From: an uncultured Clostridia bacterium
GTDB taxonomy: Bacteria > Bacillota > Clostridia > Oscillospirales > Oscillospiraceae
Length of the DNA stretch: 45,611 bases
Direction of reading: 5' to 3'
NCBI GenBank assembly: GCA_947365965.1
Contig: CANAZG010000015.1
Location: 1-45,611 of the forward strand
The translations under genes were made by a program, and so were the position numbers. The notes below the pieces were generated by a model, which was not told the DNA's origin, made no database searches, and saw nothing but the letters and a program-made list of their open reading frames with translations. Shown in pieces: positions 10,366 through 18,695 of this stretch (positions within the stretch are counted from its first letter, which is position 1; every line of letters begins with the position of its first letter).

Positions 10366-10404
10366 CGGGCGGGAAAACCGCAACAGAGCGGATTGCGTGA
10401 AAAG

Positions 10405-10442
10405 CGGCAGCCGGCAGTCTATGGTTAGACTGCCGGCTGCCG
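10405..10442. terminator. Strong bidirectional terminator between convergent genes
   Basis: A perfect 16-bp stem (10405-10420 with 10427-10442) has a 6-base loop. It lies between the end of the plus-strand SLH gene and the end of the minus-strand DUF2461 gene. Read on the minus strand the stem runs into CTTTTC, so it best serves the minus-strand genes, but it could stop both. Confidence 0.7.
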
Positions 10443-10497
10443 GCGTATGTGGGTGCTCTCGTCTATAGCCCGCCCCTGCGGTCCGATGGGGAGGCCG

Positions 10498-11175
10498 TCA
10501 CCGCCGGGGCATCTGGAAGCCGTCCAGAGCCCGGTTGAGGAAATCGTTGAAGGGCTTCATGGCCCGAAAGCTCTCCGCCGCCGCGTCCGCGAAGGCCTCC
10601 CCGTGGGCCAGATCACCGTCCGGCACGGGGACCTCCAGATACCAGCTCTTGCAGCGCAGATATTGGGCCTGGGGGTGGTCCCTGTCGTATCCGGCGGGCA
10701 CGTTTTTCAGGGCCGTGCCGCCCACAGTGAAGCGGAAGGAGGGGGCGGAGAGGATATCCTCCCACTCCCCGCCGTGGGCCGCGATGTGGTCCCGCACCAT
10801 CCGGGTGGCGTCCTTGAACATGTCCGCGAACAGGCCGCCGCCCAGGAAGGACCGGCCGCCCGGCCGGATCATCAGATAGTACCCCACCGGGATGGGCAGC
10901 TTGCCCATGGGTGCGATGTGGGCCCGGAAGGCAGGGTTGTAGGGGGACTTGTCCCGGCTGAACCGGGTGTCCCGCACCAGCTTGAAGGTGAGGCTCTTGG
11001 GCTCGTGGCCCAGAATGGCGCTGTCAAAGGTCCCGATCCGGTCCATCAGCGCCCCCACCAGGGCCTCGAACTGGGCGCTGGCCTGCTGGTAGTCCGCCCT
11101 GTGGGCGTGATACCACTCCCGGCTGTTGTTGGCCTCCAGATCCGCCAGATAGCGCAGAATAAGCTCCATGTCCAT
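10498..11175 (-). CDS. DUF2461 (TIGR02453-type) family protein
   Basis: The 225-residue protein matches the DUF2461 family along its length: an N-terminal FL..L..NN.REWY-like segment (NNSREWYHAHR), RDTRFSRDKSPYNPAFRAHI, and a G-rich central stretch (PGGRSFLGGGLF). The family is widespread and its biochemical role is not known. Two ATGs, 6 bases apart, are possible; the second (11169) sits better behind GGGAG. It starts 13 bases after the sigma-factor stop, so the two form one transcription unit ending at the 10405 hairpin. The sequence shows no catalytic motif I can assign. Confidence 0.85.
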   Translation of the reverse strand: MDMELILRYLADLEANNSREWYHAHRADYQQASAQFEALVGALMDRIGTFDSAILGHEPKSLTFKLVRDTRFSRDKSPYNPAFRAHIAPMGKLPIPVGYYLMIRPGGRSFLGGGLFADMFKDATRMVRDHIAAHGGEWEDILSAPSFRFTVGGTALKNVPAGYDRDHPQAQYLRCKSWYLEVPVPDGDLAHGEAFADAAAESFRAMKPFNDFLNRALDGFQMPRR

Positions 11176-11188
11176 CTCTCCCGCCCCC

Positions 11189-12028
11189 TTACGCTCTGGC
11201 CACGGCGGAGAAGGCCGGGCCCTCCAGGATATCCCGAAGCATCCCCTTCAGCCGCTCTGGGGACTGGTAGAGCCGGCAGAAGGAGAACTGCTGGGCAAGG
11301 CCGTCCAGCTCCTCCATGGCCGCCGTCACCTCCAGGGCGGTCTCGCTGGGCCTGGCGGCGGTGAACTCCAGCCGGTCCGGCGCGATGCGGCGGTTCTGGA
11401 TGGCGTAATTGACCCGGTCCGCGCAGCGGCAGGTCCCGTTTCCGTATTCGCCGCAGTAGTCCGAGAGGAAGTCCGCCATCCGCCGCCGGGCCCGGGACAG
11501 CCGCTGGCGGTAGGCCTCCGGCGTGAGGTCCAGAATGTCCCCTGCGGCGCGGCTGTCCAGGCGGAACATGGTCCCCAGGATGAAGGCGCACCGGCTCTCC
11601 GGGTCCAGGCACTGGAGCATGACGTTGGTGCAGGACAGCTTCAGCTCCTGGGCCAGAAGGGAGCTGTCCACGCCGCCGGTCAGGTCCGGCGCGTCCGCGG
11701 CCCTGCCGCTGCGGATGTCCTCCCCGTAGAACTCAAAGCTGAGGGGGCTCTGGGCGAACAGGTGCTTTTTGTAGTCCCGCAGATGGTTGACCGCGATGCG
11801 GAACACCCAGGTGTCGAAGGCGCTGTCCCCCCGGAAGGAGGACAGCCGGGTCATCACTTTCACCAGGATGTCCTGGGACGCGTCCTCCGCGTCGTGGAAC
11901 GTACCCAGCATCCGTAGAGAGAGGTTGAAGACCAGATCCTGCACCCCGGCCAGCGCCTCCTCCAGGGCCGCCCTGTCCCCGTTGGCGGCCCGCTGGACCA
12001 GGGATTCCTTGTTTGTCTGTGTGTGCAT
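11189..12028 (-). CDS. ECF-like sigma factor with Cys-containing C-terminal extension
   Basis: The 279-residue protein has sigma region 2 (about 25-90, with DAEDASQDILVKV and FDTWVFRIAVN) and region 4 (about 135-188, LDLTPEAYRQRLSRARRR), so it should direct RNA polymerase to a small set of promoters. After region 4 there is an extra 90 residues beginning with Cys192, Cys200 and Cys202 (CGEYGNGTCRC). A similar Cys-rich tail occurs in some Firmicutes ECF groups and may bind metal or sense redox state; that is inference. AGGAGGT lies 7 bases before the ATG. No anti-sigma gene is adjacent on its strand. It is divergent from a second sigma factor gene 215 bases away. Confidence 0.85.
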   Translation of the reverse strand: MHTQTNKESLVQRAANGDRAALEEALAGVQDLVFNLSLRMLGTFHDAEDASQDILVKVMTRLSSFRGDSAFDTWVFRIAVNHLRDYKKHLFAQSPLSFEFYGEDIRSGRAADAPDLTGGVDSSLLAQELKLSCTNVMLQCLDPESRCAFILGTMFRLDSRAAGDILDLTPEAYRQRLSRARRRMADFLSDYCGEYGNGTCRCADRVNYAIQNRRIAPDRLEFTAARPSETALEVTAAMEELDGLAQQFSFCRLYQSPERLKGMLRDILEGPAFSAVARA

Positions 12029-12179
12029 AATAACACCTCCTATGGAATTAGACGGCCCGGCCGGGGCTCTGTGACAGGAAAAATGTTTTTCCGCCGCTTT
12101 TTTCTCCGGCGTCCATCCCCGCTCGTCCCCATTCTACCACAGGGGGCGGCCAGGGAAAATAAAAATTTTCGCCCAGCTC

Positions 12180-12207
12180 GGAAACCTTGGCCCACTTTAT
12201 CCGACTA
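12180..12207 (+). promoter_or_regulatory. ECF-type promoter before sigma/anti-sigma pair
   Basis: GGAAAC (12180-12185) and CGACTA (12202-12207) are separated by 16 bases. This matches the general ECF pattern of a GGAAC-like -35 and a CG-rich -10, and no good sigma-A promoter is visible nearby. It would suit autoregulation by one of the two sigma factors here. Confidence 0.5.
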
Positions 12208-12243
12208 TATGGGTAGGAGCGCAAGAAAGGGGAGGGATCAACC

Positions 12244-12804
12244 TTGCAGGATCAACAGATCGTGGAGCTCTACTGGCGGCGCAGCGAGGAGGCCATCCGG
12301 GCCACGGCGGACAAGTACGGCCCCTATTGCCGCACAGTGGCGAAAAACATTCTGGCGGACCCCCGGGACGCGGAGGAATGCGTAAACGACACCTGGATCG
12401 GGGCGTGGAGGGCCATGCCGCCCCATCGGCCCAACCGGCTGCGGCTGTTTCTGGGCAAGATCACCCGCCGCACAGCCTGCGACAGGCTCCGGGCCGGCGG
12501 CGCGCAGAAGCGGGGCGGCGGGGAGTACATGGCGGCCCTGGAGGAGCTGGGGGAGTGCGTGCCCCCGTCCCCGGGGGCGGATCAGGCGGTGCTGGACCGG
12601 GAGCTGGAGGCGCTGGTAAATCGATTTCTGGGCGGGCTGCCGGCCAGGGACTGCAATGTGTTTCTGCGGCGGTACTGGTACGTGGAGTCCCTGGAGGCCA
12701 TCGCCGCCCGGTACGGGCTGAAGGAGAACACGGTAAAGACCATCCTTCGCCGCACCCGGGAGAAGCTGCGGGTCTATCTGGAAAAGGAGGGGATTCTCTT
12801 ATGA
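12244..12804 (+). CDS. RNA polymerase sigma-70 family (ECF) factor
   Basis: The 186-residue protein has region 2 near residues 15-85 (ADPRDAEECVNDTWIGAWRAM) and region 4 near 130-180 (VESLEAIAARYGLKENTVKTILRRTREKL). It starts with TTG at 12244 after GGGGAGGG. Its last four bases overlap the ATG of the next gene (ATGA), which encodes a membrane protein with anti-sigma layout. The pair is therefore probably a regulated sigma/anti-sigma module responding to an envelope signal. The spacing between regions is occupied by a charged, Gly-rich linker (about 84-95). Confidence 0.85.
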   Translation: MQDQQIVELYWRRSEEAIRATADKYGPYCRTVAKNILADPRDAEECVNDTWIGAWRAMPPHRPNRLRLFLGKITRRTACDRLRAGGAQKRGGGEYMAALEELGECVPPSPGADQAVLDRELEALVNRFLGGLPARDCNVFLRRYWYVESLEAIAARYGLKENTVKTILRRTREKLRVYLEKEGILL

Positions 12805-13838
12805 GGGAACGGGAGAGACTGTTTGAGGCCATTGGAGGCGTGGACGAGAGGCTGCTGGAACGCAGCGAGACAGGGGGACGGTGGGAGCGGATCAGCCGCC
12901 GGCTGGCCTGGACCGCGGCCGCGGCGGCCTGTCTGGCGGTGGTGGCAGCGGCCTGGATGTGGACCTGGCCGGCACAGGCGGACCCCGTCCCGCCGGAGGG
13001 ACCGCCGCCGGCAGTCACACCGGAGCCGCCTCCCCGGCTGGATGGGGAGGGGTACCACCTGCTGGCCTTCCAGACGGAGGAGGCCGGCGTGTCCATGGAC
13101 TGGCCCGCCTTCAGCATCTGGTACAGCGACGCGGATTACTACATCTACCAGCCCCTGGGGTCCTGCTTCATCCGGCCCCGGACCCAGTCCGAGGGCCTGC
13201 CGGCCTCCCAGCTGGAGATCGCCCACTACAAGGACAGCACCCTGGAGGAGGCCGTGGCCCTGCGGCGGAAGCACGACGAGCTCTACTATGAGACCGTCCT
13301 CCTGGTGGACGAGAACACCGCCGACCGGGGCGTGGGCCTGCCGGAGAACGCCGCGCCGCTGTGCCTCGTGGCCAGCGACGGTACGGATTGGGACGACATG
13401 CAGTCGGAGACCTGGTTCGTGGAGGACGGCCAGGGAGGGGTATTCTCCCTCAGCGCCAGCTGCTTCCTGGAGGCCATGGAGGGCTTTGGGGCCCGGTTTT
13501 ACGACATGGTGTGCACCTTCCGGGTGGCTTCCGGCGAGGATACGCCCCCCTGGCGGCAGGCCATGGAGAACCGGGCCATGGATCTGGCGGAGGCGGTGTT
13601 TGCCGGCGATCTGAGAGAGGTGGAGGACCTGCTGGAGACCCCGGATGCGCTGGACCAGGCGGAGGGCGCCAGCCCGGCCGGTCTCAGCTACAGCGTGTCC
13701 CAGAGGGAGGAGGGCCTGTGCGCAGAGGTGTCGGTGAAGTTCCGCTCCGGCGGGGAGGAGCCCTACCGCTGTCTGGAGCTGTCCCTCCTCTGGGAGGAGG
13801 GGGACTGGCAGGTAACCCGTGCGGGTATCCGGGAGTAG
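12801..13838 (+). CDS. Membrane-anchored anti-sigma-like protein
   Basis: I start this at ATG 12801, which overlaps the sigma stop and follows AAAGGAGGGGA; the same frame stays open further upstream without a start context. The 345-residue product has a short charged cytoplasmic part (1-36), one transmembrane helix (about 37-56), a Pro-rich linker (60-78), and a large extracytoplasmic domain of about 265 residues. The short cytoplasmic part could hold the sigma factor, as in anti-sigma factors of this layout, but I see no ZAS zinc motif. The outer domain carries many acidic residues and ends with a beta-rich segment that resembles DUF4878/NTF2-like lipoprotein ends. The anti-sigma role is inferred from position and topology. 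Confidence 0.7.
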   Translation: MRERERLFEAIGGVDERLLERSETGGRWERISRRLAWTAAAAACLAVVAAAWMWTWPAQADPVPPEGPPPAVTPEPPPRLDGEGYHLLAFQTEEAGVSMDWPAFSIWYSDADYYIYQPLGSCFIRPRTQSEGLPASQLEIAHYKDSTLEEAVALRRKHDELYYETVLLVDENTADRGVGLPENAAPLCLVASDGTDWDDMQSETWFVEDGQGGVFSLSASCFLEAMEGFGARFYDMVCTFRVASGEDTPPWRQAMENRAMDLAEAVFAGDLREVEDLLETPDALDQAEGASPAGLSYSVSQREEGLCAEVSVKFRSGGEEPYRCLELSLLWEEGDWQVTRAGIRE

Positions 13839-14205
13839 GCCGGGGAGAGGAACAGAGAAAACAGAAGGTATTACGGCTTGGTCTGAATACCTTTTGTTTT
13901 CGACTTCGCGGGCACAGCCAGCCCGGGGGCAGAGCCTCCATATGCACACCGGGAATCAGGGCATGTCTGAAAATTGTCAGCACGCCCACACCGCAGGCCT
14001 TTTTCCGCCATGCCGCGTGATGGACGCTGCACGGCCCCGTCGAGGGGCCGTATCGCCCATGGTCAAACAAGCACTGACCCAGAGATCATTTTACAAAAAA
14101 GATAGTGAAATGGCCCGTTGAATATGCTATAATACGATGGAAAAGTTGATTACAACACCATTGGGGACAGATTGATTACTTTATAATATTAAGAGGAATG
14201 GCATA
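13839..14205. other. Intergenic stretch before the methyltransferase
   Basis: Apart from the terminator at 13858-13900 I see no gene. Bases 14030-14052 carry a small GGCCCC/GGGGCC hairpin. The last 110 bases become AT-rich, marking the left edge of the lower-GC accessory stretch, and contain two TATAAT boxes (14128-14133 and 14182-14187) without convincing -35 elements. One of them probably drives the methyltransferase gene. Confidence 0.5.
13858..13900 (+). terminator. Terminator of the sigma/anti-sigma operon
   Basis: AAAACAGAAGGTATT (13858-13872) pairs with AATACCTTTTGTTTT (13886-13900) over 15 positions with one G-T pair. The right arm ends in a T-rich tract, so it can work as an intrinsic terminator, probably in both directions. 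Confidence 0.65.
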
Positions 14206-16104
14206 GTGGATAAACTGGACGGACTGACGATGGATATAGAAGCCGCCAACCGGGACAAGCTCCGCGCGGTCTTTCCGGAGTGCTTCGCCGAGGGGCGGCT
14301 GGATATTGACAAGCTGCTGAGCCTGTGCGGCGAGTATATCTCCGATGATTTTGAAAAATACGAGTTCCGGTGGAAGGGCAAAAGGGAGTGCCTGCGGCTG
14401 GCCCAGAAGCGGAGCAGCGCGGCCCTCCGGCCTGTTCCGGCGGAAAGCGTCAACTGGGACGCCACCCAGAACCTCTACATCGAGGGGGACAACCTGGAGG
14501 TTCTGAAGCTGCTTCAAAAGGCCTACTTCCGCAGGGTCAAAATGATCTACATTGATCCGCCCTACAACACGGGCAACGACTTTGTATATGAGGACGACTA
14601 TGCGGACCCGCTGGCCCGGTACAAGGAGATCACAGCCCAGACCACCAAAAGCAATCCGGAGACCATGGGCCGGTTCCACACCAAGTGGCTGAACATGATG
14701 TTCCCACGGCTGCATCTGGCGGCCAATCTCCTGCGGGATGACGGGGTAATTTTCATCTCCATTGACGACAATGAGGCGGTCAATCTCATCAAAATCTGCA
14801 ACGAGATTTTCGGAGAGGAGAACTTCGTGGGGCAATTTCCCTGGAGGAAGCGGACCGCCAAGTCGGATGTGCCCTTTGGCGTCTCCCAGGACTACGAGTG
14901 GATCGTGGGCTATGCAAAGACGGACGCTTTCTCCGCCAGACTTGCGGGGGGAACCCGGAGATATTTTGAGACGGACGATCTGAGGGGCAGGCCCTGGCGC
15001 ATCCACGACCTCACCAAGCAGACCAGCGCCAGCGAGCGGCCCAACAGCTATTTTACCATCGTCAACCCCAAAACAGGCGAGGAATATCCCGCGAATCCCA
15101 ACCGCACCTGGGCCATCACCCAGGAGACCTTTGAGAAATACTACGCGGAAAATCGGATCGTGTTCCCCAACGACTACGATTTTTTGAACATCAGCAAGCC
15201 TGTTCTGCGGTATTTTCAGGAGGATGACAGGGCAAAGGCCGGGGAGAGGTTCGGCTATATCCCTGTGAGCACAAAGCTTCCGGACAGCATCGGCATGACC
15301 CAGAACGGCACCCAGAACATAACAGAGATGTTTGGAAGCAAGATTTTTGGGTTTCCCAAGCCCCTTGCCTTGATCGAGTATTTTATCAGGATGACCACCT
15401 CCGCCAGCAAAAACGGCGGCGACATCATTCTGGACTTTTTTTCCGGCTCCGCCGCCGCCGCCCACGCCGTCATGAGACTCAACGCCGAGGACGGAGGCAA
15501 CCGGCGGTTCATCATGGTGCAGCTCCCGGAGATCTGCGATGAAAAAAGCGAGGCCGCGAAGCACGGGTATCCGAATATCTGCGAGATCGGCAAGGAGCGA
15601 ATCCGCAGGGCAGGCAGAGAGCTGACCTGCGGGGACCGGGGGGAGAAAGGCGATTCGAGCGGAAAGCGTCCGGCGGCGGACGCCCTGGACACGGGCTTTA
15701 AGGTGTTCCGCCTGGACAGCTCCAACCTCAAGCTCTGGGACAGCACGCCCATTGAGGGCGGCGATCTGGACAGCCTCTTTGCCCGCATGGAGGGGATGAT
15801 CGACAACCTGAAGCCGGACCGGAGCGAGCTGGATCTGGTCTATGAGATTCTGCTGAAAATGGGCTATCCCCTCACGGCCAGCCTGACGGAGGGGACGGTG
15901 GACGGGCTGACCGTCTACCGCGTGGAGCGTGGGCGTATGCTCATCTGCCTGAGCCCCGGCGTGACGGCGGAGACGGTGGAGAAGCTGGCGGCGCTGGGGC
16001 CGCAGACGGTCGTGCTGGCGGAAAAGGCGTTGGCGGACAATTCCGCCATGTCAAATGCCCACTATCTGCTGGAAAACCGGGGGATTGCGCTGAAGGTTGT
16101 GTGA
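14206..16104 (+). CDS. mod: Type III restriction-modification DNA methyltransferase (Mod)
   Basis: The 632-residue protein is a beta-class N6-adenine methyltransferase. The catalytic DPPY motif is at residues 117-120 (YIDPPYNTGNDF), and the S-adenosylmethionine motif DFFSGSA is near 410-416; DPPY before the FxGxG-like motif defines the beta class. The long variable middle (about 180-390) should hold the target recognition domain, as in EcoP15I-type Mod. The N-terminus (DKLRAVFPECF, RLDIDKLL) is typical of Mod. A GTG start at 14206 follows AAGAGGA. In type III systems Mod works with a Res helicase-nuclease, usually encoded directly downstream; here none is present and degraded unrelated genes follow. 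It may be an epigenetic orphan or the survivor of a broken system. Confidence 0.88.
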   Translation: MDKLDGLTMDIEAANRDKLRAVFPECFAEGRLDIDKLLSLCGEYISDDFEKYEFRWKGKRECLRLAQKRSSAALRPVPAESVNWDATQNLYIEGDNLEVLKLLQKAYFRRVKMIYIDPPYNTGNDFVYEDDYADPLARYKEITAQTTKSNPETMGRFHTKWLNMMFPRLHLAANLLRDDGVIFISIDDNEAVNLIKICNEIFGEENFVGQFPWRKRTAKSDVPFGVSQDYEWIVGYAKTDAFSARLAGGTRRYFETDDLRGRPWRIHDLTKQTSASERPNSYFTIVNPKTGEEYPANPNRTWAITQETFEKYYAENRIVFPNDYDFLNISKPVLRYFQEDDRAKAGERFGYIPVSTKLPDSIGMTQNGTQNITEMFGSKIFGFPKPLALIEYFIRMTTSASKNGGDIILDFFSGSAAAAHAVMRLNAEDGGNRRFIMVQLPEICDEKSEAAKHGYPNICEIGKERIRRAGRELTCGDRGEKGDSSGKRPAADALDTGFKVFRLDSSNLKLWDSTPIEGGDLDSLFARMEGMIDNLKPDRSELDLVYEILLKMGYPLTASLTEGTVDGLTVYRVERGRMLICLSPGVTAETVEKLAALGPQTVVLAEKALADNSAMSNAHYLLENRGIALKVV

Positions 16105-16359
16105 GGCGGAGGGCAGAGCGGTCTTATGGCCGCCGTATATGATCGCTGCGAATTTGTAGCTGCTGACAGTAGAGAGCACAAATATGTTTGTGTGAGGTGG
16201 CCAGTTATGCACATTTCCATAATGCTTGTTTCTTGGTCTTTGTTTTCTGTGCTTCGAAATAGTATCGTGCTGGCGGACAATACACTTTATAAAATGTAAC
16301 CTCCTTAAATCTCGTCTTCAATGTTTTTATAATGTTCTATTTGCCAAAACCTCTCTTGT

Positions 16360-16560
16360 CTAACAGCATTTATAGGGATTGTGGGAGGGGAATACTGTGT
16401 CTGTATTTGTTGCAGTGGTGCGGATCGCCTGTTCTGTACTTTGCAAGGACAACACCTCCGTTTGGACCGGCTCTGTACTGGATGAGAGCGGTGTCTGACC
16501 ACAGGCCGTCATGGATGCCAGCAGCAGAGCGCACAGCAGATAAAAGAGCATTCGTTTCAT
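16360..16560 (-). pseudogene. 5' fragment of a lipoprotein gene
   Basis: A strong AGGAGG (plus coordinates 16567-16572) precedes ATG 16560. The 66-residue reading begins with a lipoprotein signal peptide (MKRMLFYLLCALLLASMTAC, lipobox Cys at residue 20) and a Ser/Thr-rich linker, then stops just where a folded domain would be expected. It lies head to head with the decapitated DUF362-flavodoxin body starting at 16583. My inference is that this is the detached start of that gene or of a similar surface lipoprotein, separated by a small inversion or other rearrangement. Confidence 0.5.
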
Positions 16561-16582
16561 AGACTTCCTCCTCAGTAAATGA

Positions 16583-17779
16583 AATTCAACACCAGTCCCA
16601 GGGATACAGCCAGCAGTATGGAAAGGCGAACTGTCTGGTATCCAATTCCGCTACATGGATTTGGGAGGCTCCAATGACGCTCAGGCGGATCGTTCGGTTC
16701 CAGTGGTATGGTCCCAGCAGGTTTCTGGCGATACCAACTATCTGCCCGCCTGTGTCACGGAGGCGGACTACCTCATCAATCTGGCAGAGCTGAAGGGACA
16801 TAGCTACGGCATCACGCACACCAGCAAAAACCACTTTGGCACGCTGATGAACTCCAGCCGCCTCCGGCCCCTGGAAGCTGCGGGTATCCATCGTTACCTG
16901 ACTCAAAACCAGATGGATGCCTATACCGTTCTGGTGGATTTGATGGGCAATTACCAGTTGGGCGAAAAGACTATGCTCTATATGCTGGACGCCGTGATCT
17001 GCGCTCCCTCTGAGGGTTCCTCTATCACAGGAGAAAATGCCCGCTGGCAGCAGTCTCCCTTTAATGGCGGCTACGCCTCCAGTTTATTTTTCTCCCAAGA
17101 CCCGGTTGCCATTGATTCTGTAGGCGCAGACTTTCTGATGAATGAGCCATCTGTTATCAACCGCAACAGCGCCCTGCGAGATAATCCCAATGTGGAGAAT
17201 TATCTCCATGAAGCGGGACTTGTGGCAGACGCGCCTTCCGGGTCAGTTTACTATAACGGAAACGGAGAACGTTCTGAAGCACCTGATACAACCAGCCATC
17301 GCACCCTGGTAGTCTATTATTCCCTCTCTCGGCGGACAGAGGATGTGGTAAAACGGCTCCAAGAAAAAACAAACGGTGATCTCTACGAACTGGTTCCGTC
17401 AGTTCCCTATACCGGCGGCAATAATGCCATTTCTCAGCGGGCGCGGGAAGAAGTGGAAAGCGAGAACTATCCGTCACTGTCTGGTATGCCGCCTGATCTG
17501 TCACAGTACGATACCATTTTGATTGGTGGACCTGTCTGGAACAGTACGCTGGCTTCCCCGCTGTATACATACCTGTCGGAAACAGATTTCACCGGAAAAA
17601 CAGTTGCACCCTTCTGGACGGATCAGGGGACACCTGGGAACTATGCCCAAGACTTTACCGATGCTGTCAAAAGCGCTGTCCGTGTCACAGAGTTTTTACA
17701 GTTGACCAATACCACCTCCATAGCCGAAGAAGATATGAGTCAGCGTCTGGACACTTGGCTGGAGGCGGTTTTGGAATAA
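16583..17779 (+). pseudogene. 5'-truncated DUF362-flavodoxin fusion protein
   Basis: The frame opens right after a TGA at 16580 and has no start codon with a ribosome binding site; the first ATG (16655) lies inside the domain. From that ATG, residues 1-205 match the C-terminal part of DUF362 proteins (ADYLINLAELKGHSYG, DPVAIDSVGADFL). Residues 216-374 form a flavodoxin-like domain (RTLVVYYSLSRRTEDVV, YDTILIGGPVWN), where the usual phosphate-loop S-x-T-G-N-T is degenerate (SLSRRT). Full-length relatives should have a signal peptide and more of the DUF362 domain in front. In the family, DUF362 is linked to iron-sulfur/redox proteins and flavodoxin to FMN electron transfer. The missing start makes it likely non-functional unless an internal start is used. 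Confidence 0.65.
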
Positions 17780-17871
17780 TCCCTCTCTGGAGCGCCGCAG
17801 GGCAAAGCTGCGGTGCTCTCTCAAAAACAATCTATGCTAATTTGCTATGGTTTTCTATTTGATATAGGTAT

Positions 17872-17900
17872 TTGATGTTTTGAAATGTCAGCCTTATAAT
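17872..17900 (+). promoter_or_regulatory. Sigma-A promoter of the small-protein/lipoprotein pair
   Basis: TTGATG (17872-17877), a 17-base spacer and a consensus TATAAT (17895-17900) lie 27 bases before the start codon at 17927. Confidence 0.65.
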
Positions 17901-17926
17901 TAAGCTGGAAAGGATGGGATAGCACC

Positions 17927-18190
17927 ATGGCAACTTCACTTTTGATACATGAGGATGTTGGCCAGCTGCTCCAAGAAGCGGGATGTTCCAATGAGTTCAC
18001 CCAACAGTTTTTGGCTGCGATGGAAACGGAAAATCTCAGGAACCAGCTCCGTCTGCTGAGTGGCCAACGAAGTCACCAGCTGGAGCGTCTGCATGAGGAG
18101 GAACGAAAACTGGACCGGCTGGACTACCTGCGGTACAAGTTGGAAAAGCAGCTTCCCACAGCAGCAAAAACAAGCCGAAGGAGACGTTGA
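17927..18190 (+). CDS. Small conserved helical protein
   Basis: This is an intact 87-residue gene with GAAAGGATGG upstream of its ATG and a clear promoter. The sequence is almost all alpha-helical (EFTQQFLAAM, RLLSGQRSHQLERLHEEERKLDRLDYLRYKL), with heptad-like spacing in the second half that suggests a coiled-coil hairpin, and a very basic end (SRRRR). I recognise this general type as a small hypothetical protein that often accompanies flavodoxin or cyclophilin-like genes in gut Clostridia, but no function is known to me. The next gene begins one base after its stop, so the two are cotranscribed. Confidence 0.65.
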   Translation: MATSLLIHEDVGQLLQEAGCSNEFTQQFLAAMETENLRNQLRLLSGQRSHQLERLHEEERKLDRLDYLRYKLEKQLPTAAKTSRRRR

Positions 18191-18191
18191 C

Positions 18192-18695
18192 ATGAAGCGA
18201 ATCATTCTGATGATTTTAACAACAGCCATATTTTTTATGCTTACCGCCTGTGGGGCAGCCCGCAAGGTCCCGATATCTGCGGATGGAAACAACACACTGC
18301 TGCCGGCAGAGCCGCAGGAAACCAGCCCTGTTCCCGCCGAGTCAAATACACCGGCGAGTACCATATCAGAAGATGCCACTCCAGTGGCGGAGGCATCTGA
18401 AACGGCGATCTCTTTAACAGTAGGAGAACAAACTTTTTCTGCAACTCTTCTGGACAATGAAACCGCACGTCAATTTGCGGTGCAGTTTCCCCTGACACTG
18501 GAGATGAGTGAGCTGAATGGGAACGAGAAGTATTATTATATGGACAACGAACTGCCCACTGATTCCTACCAGCCGGGGCAGATCAACGCAGGGGATCTGA
18601 TGCTCTACGGTAATAATTGCTTCCACTCATCAATATCCGTAGCGGCCCAATATCGTCTGGAAAACTCCAGGCGCTCTGCGGTACTCGCTTTTTGA
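18192..18695 (+). pseudogene. Cyclophilin-like lipoprotein, C-terminus replaced
   Basis: ATG 18192 follows AAGGAG in the preceding gene's end. The product starts with a lipoprotein signal (lipobox MLTAC, Cys at about residue 19) and a Pro/Ser/Thr-rich linker. It then enters a cyclophilin-like domain (LTVGEQTFSATLLDNETARQ, PLTLEMSELNGNEKYYYM, GDLMLYGNNC). The family normally continues for about 40 more residues after the LYGNNC segment. Here, near base 18619, the frame runs into the reverse strand of a TnsA-like gene and ends with 24 unrelated residues. It is therefore a truncated chimera. The family is of unknown role and commonly sits with flavodoxin genes, in line with the DUF362-flavodoxin remnant upstream. 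Confidence 0.65.

Noticed and set aside
6601-10383. A 1,260-codon open frame on the minus strand opposite the SLH genes
   Set aside because: It lies antisense to well-supported coding sequence, has a low-complexity Gly/Val/His/Leu-rich translation with no domain, and is expected from high-GC third positions. The similar long antisense frames at 2602-3582, 3898-6078, 28239-30827, 35351-37198 and 41784-45395 were rejected for the same reason.
16126-16299. A 57-codon plus-strand frame just after the methyltransferase
   Set aside because: There is no well-spaced ribosome binding site and the translation has no recognisable features. It lies in decayed DNA where short frames occur by chance.
16300-16583. 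Phase-variable invertible segment
   Set aside because: The head-to-head arrangement hints at it, but no inverted repeats were found at the edges and no invertase gene is nearby.
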